Of a stretch of 22,744 nucleotides of DNA, positions 14,959-22,744 are shown piece after piece. The notes beneath the pieces are model-generated. The model searched no databases. It worked only from the letters and a program-made list of their open reading frames with translations, and was not told the origin of the DNA. The position numbers and the translations under genes were made by a program. Each line of letters begins with the position of its first letter. Positions within the stretch are counted from its first letter, which is position 1. This DNA comes from JBLNCE01 sp050260415 (GTDB lineage Bacteria; Bacillota; UBA4882; JAAYXC01), in contig JBLNCE010000196.1 of the NCBI GenBank assembly GCA_050260415.1, forward strand, positions 1-22,744, in the 5' to 3' direction.

Positions 14959-17900
14959 GTGAAAAAAAGCATTTGCCCTATCGTTAGTCTTTGTCGTTCG
15001 ATGAAGAAAAGGAATACCTGTAATGTTATTTCAACATCGTTTGTTTCAATAATCCTATCCTTTCTTTTTGTCGTGTTAATCGGCACACAGACAGTTTATG
15101 CCGCAAGTAACGGATGGCCGATTATAGACGGTAACTTATCTCAGGGACTGAATGCGGTCGCCACTAATAATGCCTCGCAGATTTCCGCGACAATGCTAAA
15201 TAACAAATTATATGTGGCGTGGTGCGAAAATTACAACAAGGTTAGAGTAAAAATGTTTGACGGTAACACGTGGACTTTTATTGACGGCGGTGGTAAGAGT
15301 AGGTGCGCCGGTGTCGCTTCCAGTCCTTATTTGGCGGTATTTAATAATAATCTGTATATGGCATGGACAGAAAGCAATGGTTTGAATACCCAATTATTCG
15401 TAGATGTATATACAGGTGGGGCCAGTTGGGCACCGGTGGATGGCTCAACGTCTCCATCTTTCATCGGTATTAACAAAGACTATTCCAGAACCGCTTCCAA
15501 CCCTGTTTTATGCGTATTTAACGGCCACCTATATGCGGCGTGGTCCGAAGTTTATTTCGCAACTGCCGCGGTATATCAAATACGTGTACGAAGGTATGAC
15601 GGTGATTCCAGCTGGACCTTTGTTGACGGCAATAATGTCACAGGCTTGAACTATGATCCGACCAAGAATGCAGGTTATCCTAGTTTGGCGGTCTATAACA
15701 ATGAGATGTATCTGGCATGGTGTGAAACCGGTGCCAATGGAAAGTGGCAGATACGCGCCAAAAAATACAACGGGAGTTGGTCCAGCGTCGATGGAAATAG
15801 CAGTCTGAATGCAAACTCCAGTTCCGATGCTGGTAACCCATGTTTTACGGTTTATAACGGTAACCTCTATTTGTCATGGCGGGAATATAATTCCGCGAGT
15901 TCCCCCCAGCAAATAATCGTCACAAAGAAGTATGACGGGAGCTGGAGTTCAGTTACGAGTGGTTCTTCGCCACAGCTTAATAAGGATGGCACAAGATCAG
16001 CATACAGCCCATGCCTGACAGCTGATGGAGTTAATCTATATATTTCCTATAGTGAATCAACCGCTTCCTCCAGTACGCTTCAAGTAAAAAAATTTGATGG
16101 TATAAACTGGAGCTTTATTGATGGAAACGGTGCAAGTGGTATTAACAGAGATATTACCAAAAGCGCTGATAATGCGGTAATAACTACCGCGAATAATGAA
16201 ACATATGCGTTGTGGATCGAAAATAATGGGACGACCAACCAGGTAAGGGCGGCAAAATACGCGCCGATGACGATTTCCCCCACGCAACAGCTAACGGAGG
16301 TTAATCTGAATGGCTCCGGTATCAACGTTTCCCTGATGGGCGCGAGTTTTACCGACAGTGCGCTGGCCGCGGGCAATTTCGTGCTTTTGAACGCACCAAC
16401 GGGACTTTCGGTGGGCAGCGTTACCCATAACAGTGGTACGAGCTGCACCGTAAACCTTGCCTATAGCGGTTCGGGTTTTGATGCGGATATAACGAACCTC
16501 GGTTTGACGATTAGAGCCGCGGAGCTCACGATTCCCTGCGACTTGACCTCCGTAAATGACCTGACCGTTTTGGCCGTAAACAAGCCCACGGTTACCACCG
16601 ATTCAACAATCACCTTGGTTTCCGGGACTTCCTATACCGTCAGCGGTAATGTGATCTCGGACGGAAATGCGAGTATCACGGAAAGAGGTATCGAATACAA
16701 AAAGGAAACCGAGGCGGACTATGTCAAAATACCGGCTTCTTCTTGCGGAACAGGCGCCTTTTCCGTGACCACCCCAAGTCTTGACGCTTCCGCCGTCTAT
16801 CATTTCCGGGCCTATGCCGTCAATAGCCAGGGTACATCCTATGGAAATACCGTCGTCTTTTCGGTCGGCATCCAAACCGTTTCCATCACCGCGGTTGATG
16901 ATGTGTCCAGGTATGACTGTGGTTCTCCTCCTCCGTTCTACTACCCCAATGGAGCCAATATGGGTACTGAGAATGGCAATGAAAACTGGGTGGGGTTTTA
17001 TGATGGGACCGAAGATACGGCTCTAAAGTTTAATCTTGGTTCGATTGATAGCGCAGCTATTATAAGTGCGACGTTGAAAATATATATATCTTGGATAGAT
17101 AAGGTCACCGTAGATCCGATTCTGAATGTATACGGCTCGGGAGATGACGATTGGTCGGAGGGGGGGACTCCGGCCTACTTTCCGTCAAGCAACGGGACTG
17201 CCTTGTTGACAAATCAGAGCATATCTCAGACCGGGGTATGGAAAGAACTGAGTTCGACGGGATTGACGGATTATATAAGAAGCCAGGCGGCTGAAGATGG
17301 CATCGCCACTTTTGTCTTGACGGGATCGACGGCAGCATATACTGATTTCGGTTTTTATCCCAGAAGCAACCCCAGTCATCTTGATCTGGCGCCGGTCTTG
17401 TTGATTTCATATAAAGAACTTTCTCCAGAATCTGTTTCCGTCCCCGTGAATGGTATTTACAGAGCGGGACAGAATCTTGATTTTACGGTAACTTTTAATC
17501 GAATCGTATCGGTAAATACGACCGGAGGGACTCCGTATATACCGGTAACGCTGGATACCGGCGGGATCGTTCATGCCTCCTATATAGGCGGCGACGGGAC
17601 CGCGGCCCTGGTCTTCCGGTATACAGTGACGGCAGGCAATGAGGATACGAACGGGCTCTCGGTGGGTGCATCCATCGCCGCCAACGGCGGTACACTCAAG
17701 GATGCCGCCGGCAACGATGCCATCCTGACACTGAACGGCGTGGGAAGCACGGCGGGGGTCCTGGTGGACGCGGTGGCGCCGACGGTGACGCTTAGCTCGA
17801 CGGCGCCCAATCCGACTAAAACTTCGCCGATCCCGGTCACCATTACTTTTTCGGAAGCGGTGACCGGCTTTACGGTCGGCGATTTTACGGTATCCAACGG

Positions 17901-20900
17901 CAGCCTTGGCGAATTCAACGGCAGCGGCGTAACGTACACCGTGGAGGTCATCCCGTCCGGCCAAGGTCCGGTGACCGTCGAGGTGGCCGCGGGCATGGCC
18001 CAGGACGCGGCGGGAAATGGTAATACGGCTGCCGCTCAGTTGAGCCGGACTTACGACAATCTGCCGCCCATCAGTTATAGCGTCAATATCGACCAAGCCC
18101 AGATCAACAACGCCAACAAAACGGCGCTCTCCTTCACCTTTACCGGGGCGGAGGTAGGCGCTACCTATGAGTATATCTTGACCAGCAGCGGCGGCGGCGG
18201 TCCCTTGACCGGCGGCGGGAGCATCAGCAGTGCCGCGCATCAGGTGACCGGGGTCACCACGATGGGCTTGAACGAAGGGACGTTGACCCTGAGTGTGACC
18301 TTGACGGATGCCGCCGGCAATACCGGCCTCGCGGCCACGGACACGGTGCTCAAGGATACATTGATGCCTTCCGGGTACAGCGTCAATATCGACCAAGCCT
18401 ATATCAACAACGCCAACAAAACGGCGATGTCCTTCACCATCACCGGGGCGGAGGCCGGCGCGACATACCACTACGAGTTGACCAGCAGCGGCGGCGGCGG
18501 CCTGGTGACCGGCGGCGGGACCATCGGCAGCGCCATGGAACAAGTGGTGGGGGTGACGACTTTCGGTCTAAACGAGGGCACGTTGACCCTGAGCGCGACC
18601 CTGACCGACGCCGCCGGCAATACCGGCGCCGCGGTCACGGACACGGTGCTCAAGGATACGCTCATGCCATTCGGATACAGCGTTACCATGGACCAAGCCT
18701 GTATCAATAACGCCAACAAGACGGCGCTCTCCTTCACCTTCACCGGGGCGGAGATCGGCGCGGGATACAGCTATGCCATCTCCAGCAGCGGCGGCGGGGC
18801 CGAAGTTACCGGCGTCGGCACCGCTGGCGAATCGAGCGGGACGATCTCGGATATCGACGTGAGCGGCCTGAACGACGGGAGCTTGACCCTCAGTTTCACC
18901 ATGACCGACGTGCCCGGAAACCCGGGATTCCCCGTCACCGATACCGTCACGAAAGATACGGCGGCACCAGGCGTCGCCATCGGCACCACCGCCGGAAACC
19001 CCACGTCTCTCGTACCAATCCCGGTGACGATCGGCTTCAACGAGCCGGTAACGGGCTTTACCCTCGAAGACATCGCGGTGGACAACGGCAGCGCCGCGAA
19101 TTTGAACGGCGGCGGCGCGAGCTATAGCGTGGAGATCACGCCGTCCGCGCAAGGCGCCGTGACCGTCGGCGTCGCCGCCTGCGCGGCGCAGGACGCGGCG
19201 GGGAACGGCAATACGGCCGCCGAATCGCTGGTCCTGACTTTTGCGCCGCAAGCCAATGTCATCACGGACCTCAATATCGTCCGGGATGCGACGGGCGCCT
19301 TCCACCTCACCTGGACCAATCCCGGCAGCGGCTGGGATATGACCAGGGTGGTCCGCAAGGAGAACGGCTATCCGTCGAGCCCGTCGGACGGCACCCTGAT
19401 CTACCAGGGCAGGAATAGCGAGACTTACGATCCGGATCTCCCCGTCGGCACATATTACTACGCAGCCTATGGCTCTTACTACGGCGCCTATGCCGCACCC
19501 GCCACGGGCAGCATTACCATGGACAACCCGGGCGACAAGATCCGCCGGACCTTCCAACCCGGCGACGGCGGCGCATATAGCGCGCTCCGTACGGCCCAAT
19601 CCTGGCGCGGCACATCGTATACCGCCTGGAACGGCGCCGAACTCACCCTTGGGTGTGGCGCCAGCGGGGCGCAGTCCGGGGTCTGGCTCCAATACAAGGA
19701 TCTCATCGGCCCACTCGCCGGCCAGGTACCCCTGGACGCCCGCATCGTCGGCGCCCGGCTCGTGCTGCACATCAAGGGTTATGAGCCCGCAACTCGACTG
19801 AGCTTGCCGTATACGATAAAGATCTACCGCGTGCCGGAGGACGGGCTCGCCGCACCACATTTCGGCACCGTCGACGGCCTCCGCGCCGGTCTCGACTGGG
19901 CCTACCGCGACCACCGGCCGGGGATGAACGTGCCTTGGGCAACGGGGGCCGCCGATATCTTAACCGCCCTGAACGGCGTCGATCCGCTCGACGAGTTTGA
20001 GTTCATTCCGGAAGCCTGCCAAGACGAGGGTTGTGAAGAAATCTCGCTGAATGTGACCCGGGCGGTCGAAGCCTGGGTGGGCGACGGCGGAGATGCCTTG
20101 GCCAATCAAGGATTCTTCCTCGTGATCGAGGGCGGTAATCCCGGCGATGTGATCGTCTTCGACGGCGCGGCGGCCGCGTCCCATCGGCCCATGCTCGAGG
20201 TGGTCCACGGCACCGGCGCGGACTTGACCGGACCGGACGCCGCCGTTGCCGAACTGCTGGCCGTGCCCGGCGCCGGACAGATCGCGCTCTCCTGGATCAA
20301 TCCCACGTCCGATTTCGCCGGGGTCAGGATCGTCCGCCGGGCCGGAAGAACGCCTTTCAACGCTTACGACGGCGTCCCGGTCTACGACGGTACCGGCGAC
20401 TCCTACACCGATACCGGCCTGGCCGACGGCACGGTCTACTACTACGCCGCCTTTGCCTACGATAACTGCCGCAACTACGGCCCAAAGGCCTGGGTCAAAG
20501 CGGTGCCCGGCACGCCGGCGGCGCCGGCCGGCTTCACCGCCACGGCCAATACCGGTTATGTCAGCCTCGCCTGGACTCCGGTGTCCGGCGCGACCTCGTA
20601 CCGCGTCTATCGCCGCGACGGTTCGGAGACCCGCTACTTCGAGGTTTCCGCCGGTACGAGCTACGAGGACAGGAACGTGGAAGAGAAGACCTACACCTAT
20701 TATGTGGTTGGCCTCAACACCGTGGGCGAAGGCCAGCCCTCGACGGAAGCGGAAGCCACGCTCACGGCCGATGCGTTGACGCCGAGCCCGCCGAGCGACC
20801 CTCGCGCGATAACAGTAACCAATACCACTGTTACTCTGTCCTGGACCGATAACGCCTTGAATGAAACGGGCTTCATCGTCGAGCGTTCCGATGACAACGG

Positions 20901-21354
20901 TACCACCTGGACGGAGAGGGGTAGGGTCGGTTTCGACGTCACGACCTTCACGGATATGGGCCTGACGCCGGGCGCCACCTATCGCTACCGGGTCATGGCC
21001 GTGCGCGGTTCTCAGGCTTCCGGCTCGGTCGAGACAGGTAATGTTACCACCACGGCCGCGCCCTTGGCACCGACCAATCTAGTCTGGAACGTGATCTCGG
21101 CCGGCCGGGTCAACCTCGCCTGGACCGGCGCGGCCACGGGCGTGACCGGTTACCGGGTGGACGTCTGCGACGCCGCCGGCACGGTACTCCGGTCCATCAA
21201 TCTCGGCGCGGATGCAACCTCCTGTTCCGTAACCGGGCTGGCGCCTGGTGTGAGCTATATCTTCAAGGTCTCGGCGGTGAACGGCGGTCACGAGGGGACG
21301 GCCCGGACGGAGATCGTGGTCACGGGGAACGATCCGAAGCATGATTTGCTCTAG
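14959..21354 (+). CDS. Giant secreted multidomain surface protein (propeller, DNRLRE-like, Ig-like and Fn3-like modules)
   Basis: The 2131-residue protein starts at GTG 14959, with AAGGGGG about eight bases upstream. A long basic N-region and hydrophobic core form a signal peptide ending VYA near residue 48. Modules, with rough positions: seven propeller repeats (49-435) of the form LYxAWxE...KxYDGxxWxxVDGN; an Ig-like X2/hemolysin-type domain (436-540); an Fn3-like domain (543-637); a DNRLRE-like domain (638-820); Ig-like domains (821-1034); three 100-residue repeats (1035-1334); another Ig-like domain (1335-1431); an Fn3-like domain (1433-1521); a second DNRLRE-like domain (1525-1753); and four Fn3-like domains (1756-2128). 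No SLH, sortase or catalytic motif was found, so anchoring is unknown. Codons are AT-rich up to about 17,500 and GC-rich after. A role in adhesion or polysaccharide binding is only a guess. Confidence 0.88.
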   Translation: MKKSICPIVSLCRSMKKRNTCNVISTSFVSIILSFLFVVLIGTQTVYAASNGWPIIDGNLSQGLNAVATNNASQISATMLNNKLYVAWCENYNKVRVKMFDGNTWTFIDGGGKSRCAGVASSPYLAVFNNNLYMAWTESNGLNTQLFVDVYTGGASWAPVDGSTSPSFIGINKDYSRTASNPVLCVFNGHLYAAWSEVYFATAAVYQIRVRRYDGDSSWTFVDGNNVTGLNYDPTKNAGYPSLAVYNNEMYLAWCETGANGKWQIRAKKYNGSWSSVDGNSSLNANSSSDAGNPCFTVYNGNLYLSWREYNSASSPQQIIVTKKYDGSWSSVTSGSSPQLNKDGTRSAYSPCLTADGVNLYISYSESTASSSTLQVKKFDGINWSFIDGNGASGINRDITKSADNAVITTANNETYALWIENNGTTNQVRAAKYAPMTISPTQQLTEVNLNGSGINVSLMGASFTDSALAAGNFVLLNAPTGLSVGSVTHNSGTSCTVNLAYSGSGFDADITNLGLTIRAAELTIPCDLTSVNDLTVLAVNKPTVTTDSTITLVSGTSYTVSGNVISDGNASITERGIEYKKETEADYVKIPASSCGTGAFSVTTPSLDASAVYHFRAYAVNSQGTSYGNTVVFSVGIQTVSITAVDDVSRYDCGSPPPFYYPNGANMGTENGNENWVGFYDGTEDTALKFNLGSIDSAAIISATLKIYISWIDKVTVDPILNVYGSGDDDWSEGGTPAYFPSSNGTALLTNQSISQTGVWKELSSTGLTDYIRSQAAEDGIATFVLTGSTAAYTDFGFYPRSNPSHLDLAPVLLISYKELSPESVSVPVNGIYRAGQNLDFTVTFNRIVSVNTTGGTPYIPVTLDTGGIVHASYIGGDGTAALVFRYTVTAGNEDTNGLSVGASIAANGGTLKDAAGNDAILTLNGVGSTAGVLVDAVAPTVTLSSTAPNPTKTSPIPVTITFSEAVTGFTVGDFTVSNGSLGEFNGSGVTYTVEVIPSGQGPVTVEVAAGMAQDAAGNGNTAAAQLSRTYDNLPPISYSVNIDQAQINNANKTALSFTFTGAEVGATYEYILTSSGGGGPLTGGGSISSAAHQVTGVTTMGLNEGTLTLSVTLTDAAGNTGLAATDTVLKDTLMPSGYSVNIDQAYINNANKTAMSFTITGAEAGATYHYELTSSGGGGLVTGGGTIGSAMEQVVGVTTFGLNEGTLTLSATLTDAAGNTGAAVTDTVLKDTLMPFGYSVTMDQACINNANKTALSFTFTGAEIGAGYSYAISSSGGGAEVTGVGTAGESSGTISDIDVSGLNDGSLTLSFTMTDVPGNPGFPVTDTVTKDTAAPGVAIGTTAGNPTSLVPIPVTIGFNEPVTGFTLEDIAVDNGSAANLNGGGASYSVEITPSAQGAVTVGVAACAAQDAAGNGNTAAESLVLTFAPQANVITDLNIVRDATGAFHLTWTNPGSGWDMTRVVRKENGYPSSPSDGTLIYQGRNSETYDPDLPVGTYYYAAYGSYYGAYAAPATGSITMDNPGDKIRRTFQPGDGGAYSALRTAQSWRGTSYTAWNGAELTLGCGASGAQSGVWLQYKDLIGPLAGQVPLDARIVGARLVLHIKGYEPATRLSLPYTIKIYRVPEDGLAAPHFGTVDGLRAGLDWAYRDHRPGMNVPWATGAADILTALNGVDPLDEFEFIPEACQDEGCEEISLNVTRAVEAWVGDGGDALANQGFFLVIEGGNPGDVIVFDGAAAASHRPMLEVVHGTGADLTGPDAAVAELLAVPGAGQIALSWINPTSDFAGVRIVRRAGRTPFNAYDGVPVYDGTGDSYTDTGLADGTVYYYAAFAYDNCRNYGPKAWVKAVPGTPAAPAGFTATANTGYVSLAWTPVSGATSYRVYRRDGSETRYFEVSAGTSYEDRNVEEKTYTYYVVGLNTVGEGQPSTEAEATLTADALTPSPPSDPRAITVTNTTVTLSWTDNALNETGFIVERSDDNGTTWTERGRVGFDVTTFTDMGLTPGATYRYRVMAVRGSQASGSVETGNVTTTAAPLAPTNLVWNVISAGRVNLAWTGAATGVTGYRVDVCDAAGTVLRSINLGADATSCSVTGLAPGVSYIFKVSAVNGGHEGTARTEIVVTGNDPKHDLL
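18061..18960 (+). repeat. Three tandem 300-bp direct repeats inside the giant gene
   Basis: Units begin at about 18061, 18361 and 18661. The motif AGCGTCAATATCGACCAAGC occurs at 18079 and again exactly 300 bases later at 18379; a third, diverged copy is at 18679. Each unit encodes 100 residues starting near YSVNIDQAxINNANKTAL. The first two copies are nearly identical in long stretches, the third is more diverged and has a different middle part. Confidence 0.9.
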
Positions 21355-21386
21355 CCCACCACCAAGCTGCTAAGGAGTGAGCCAAA

Positions 21387-22493
21387 GTGAAACGCCCATT
21401 ATTCGTACTCCTGCTCATAATGATCCTCGTTCTCCCCGGTTGCGGTCGTCCCACCACCGCGTTCGGCTACATCGTGGATCAAGCCGGAGTTCCAGTGGCG
21501 GGTCTCACCGTGACCCTGGACGGCCACAGCGCGGTCAGCGGCGCCGGGGGTAGATTCGACCTCAGCGGCCTGGCGGCTGGGACATATCAGATAGCGGGCG
21601 CGGGTGCCGTTATAGATACGGATCCAGAACCCGACCATTATCTCTTCGCGCCGGCGGAACGGACCATCGTGGCCGGTAAGGCCAATAATCTGGGTACGCT
21701 GACCGTCTATAACATGATCGGCTTCGGCGTGATTATCCAGTCCGCCGACGAAGAAAGAGCCCGCAGGATGGCACCGGCAATGAAACGTATCGACCCGTCG
21801 GAAATAATAGCCGGAATGCCGGCGCGGCATGCCCCCAAAACCTTCAAGGCGACGTTCGACCTCAGCCAACATATCTGCTTCATCTTTCTGGACTGGGCGC
21901 CGATCCCGGAGGCGGCGAAATACGAAATCTATCTCGCCGGCGATACCGTGCCCGTCTGGATCAGCGGCGGTGTCCATCCGGGCGACCCTGAATCTGAACC
22001 AGGCTCAAGTTACAATAACTTCTCGGCCTACCTCGATCTTGACGACGAACTGACCCAGATTGAGTCCGCCGGTTTCTACACTTTTCATATTAAGGCCTTG
22101 AACGAGGCGGACACCGTGGTTGCTGAACTACCGGACATCAAGGTGTCCCTCGGTATGACGCTGGACGATCACCCGTGGATCGACGATTATGATATCTCGA
22201 AGCCGAACCTCACATGGTCGGAGGTTAACGAGGCCAGCGGCTACCGGGTACGAGTTTACAACGGCACCGATCCTTACAATGATTTGGGGGACAGGATCTA
22301 TGACAGCGGTGTCGCGCTTCTCACCACGACCTCGCTGAGCACCACAACAATAAGCGCGGGCGCGACCAGCGCGTTAACCGATGCCACCTACTATCCGGTC
22401 TACGTGGACGCCCAGTATCAGGACGCCACCGGCTGGCCGGCGGAGATTACGCGGGGGATCGGCGGGTTTCATTACGAATGTCCCGGGATTTGA
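21387..22493 (+). CDS. Lipoprotein with carboxypeptidase-regulatory-like domain, function unknown
   Basis: The 368-residue protein has a typical lipoprotein signal (KRPLFVLLLIMILVLPGC) with the acylated cysteine at C19. Residues about 24-75 (FGYIVDQAGVPVAGLTVTL then GGRFDLSGLAAGTYQI) look like a carboxypeptidase-regulatory/beta-sandwich fold. The rest has two Fn3-like stretches (about 155-235 and 255-345) with FLDWAPIPEAAKYEIYLAG and LTWSEVNEASGYRVRVYNG. The GTG start has TAAGGAGTG eight bases upstream, and only 32 bases separate it from the giant gene, so the two are probably cotranscribed. Related sandwich modules in both suggest that they act together at the cell surface. No catalytic motif is visible. 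Confidence 0.85.
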   Translation: MKRPLFVLLLIMILVLPGCGRPTTAFGYIVDQAGVPVAGLTVTLDGHSAVSGAGGRFDLSGLAAGTYQIAGAGAVIDTDPEPDHYLFAPAERTIVAGKANNLGTLTVYNMIGFGVIIQSADEERARRMAPAMKRIDPSEIIAGMPARHAPKTFKATFDLSQHICFIFLDWAPIPEAAKYEIYLAGDTVPVWISGGVHPGDPESEPGSSYNNFSAYLDLDDELTQIESAGFYTFHIKALNEADTVVAELPDIKVSLGMTLDDHPWIDDYDISKPNLTWSEVNEASGYRVRVYNGTDPYNDLGDRIYDSGVALLTTTSLSTTTISAGATSALTDATYYPVYVDAQYQDATGWPAEITRGIGGFHYECPGI

Positions 22494-22520
22494 CGATCCC
22501 CAAGCCCGGATTTCGAAAGT

Positions 22521-22589
22521 GAACTCACCCCCAACCCCTCTCTTTCGCGAAAGAGAGGGGTTGGGTCCCGCAGGCGACGGGGTGAGTTC
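22521..22589. repeat. Large palindromic intergenic repeat
   Basis: A perfect 36-base palindrome (22530-22565, centred on TTTCGCGAAA) is nested inside outer arms GAACTCACCCC (22521-22531) and GGGGTGAGTTC (22579-22589). The 120-bp gap between the lipoprotein and the next CDS is filled mostly by this element. No T tract follows either side, so it is not a standard terminator. The form suggests a small mobile or dispersed palindromic element. Confidence 0.8.
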
Positions 22590-22613
22590 GATCTAAACGT
22601 GGGGGGGTAATTC

Positions 22614-22744
22614 ATGCCCTGGCAACGTTTGGTGCGCCTATTCAGACTGGGGAGGTTCACGGTCTTTCTTGACCGGGATTCTCGCAAGCTCCTCATCGGC
22701 GACCATCACGGCCGGATCAAAAGACTTTTCGGCGGGCGCCGGCA
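22614..22744 (+). CDS. Start of an unidentified CDS (cut by window edge)
   Basis: An ATG at 22614 follows GGGGGGGT at six bases. The frame stays open for 43 codons to the window end and begins MPWQRLVRLFRLGRFTVFLD. It is rich in arginine and leucine, and a basic amphipathic start is visible. I recognise no family in this short stretch. The good SD supports a real gene. Confidence 0.6.
   Translation, partial: MPWQRLVRLFRLGRFTVFLDRDSRKLLIGDHHGRIKRLFGGRR

Noticed and set aside
17407..19914. Long minus-strand open frames opposite the giant gene
   Set aside because: They are rich in Arg, Gly, Ala and His, as is typical of antisense GC-rich repeats, and follow the same 300-bp period as the sense gene. 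No SD or family match supports them.

Overview
The window looks like chromosomal DNA of a GC-rich (about 60%) Gram-positive, probably anaerobic member of the Bacillota (Firmicutes). The evidence is Firmicute-style Shine-Dalgarno (SD) sites with GTG and TTG starts, an AprX-like subtilase, a TRAP-type tryptophan leader, and a complete Rnf cluster in the C-D-G-E-A-B order common in Clostridia and acetogens. No species is assigned. No tRNA, rRNA, CRISPR array or transposase was recognised.

Region 1 (1-3500, minus strand) is the start of a tryptophan operon: an unusual fusion of DAHP synthase to anthranilate synthase component I, then trpG, a possible 28-codon ORF, and the 5' part of trpD. The leader upstream can be read in full: a sigma-A promoter, a 5' stem-loop, ten (G/T)AG triplets spaced as in Bacillus TRAP sites, an intrinsic terminator, and a second hairpin that buries the SD of a TTG start. 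Region 2 (3585-4949, minus) is an S8 subtilase with a hydrophobic C-terminal tail.

Region 3 (5227-9474, plus) holds an MFS transporter, then a perfect sigma-A promoter whose -35 box overlaps the MFS stop codon. About 225 nt of structured leader follows, ending in a strong terminator just before a soluble PRC-barrel/MgtE_N/CBS protein and a divergent NRAMP transporter. The NRAMP metal-site substitutions and the MgtE-type sensor together suggest Mg2+ uptake, with the leader as a candidate regulatory RNA.

Region 4 (9477-14676, plus) is rnfCDGEAB with its own promoter and terminator, encoding the ion-pumping ferredoxin:NAD+ oxidoreductase. Region 5 (14677-22744, plus) is an accessory surface-protein locus. 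It has a relic of a beta-propeller repeat, a 2131-residue secreted mosaic protein (seven-bladed propeller, DNRLRE-like, Ig-like and Fn3-like modules) whose 5' third is clearly more AT-rich than the rest, a lipoprotein, a large palindromic repeat, and the start of an unidentified CDS.

The most notable points are the DAHPS-TrpE fusion under a full TRAP-type attenuator, the unassigned leader before the Mg2+-type pair, and the composition break and relic at the giant surface gene.
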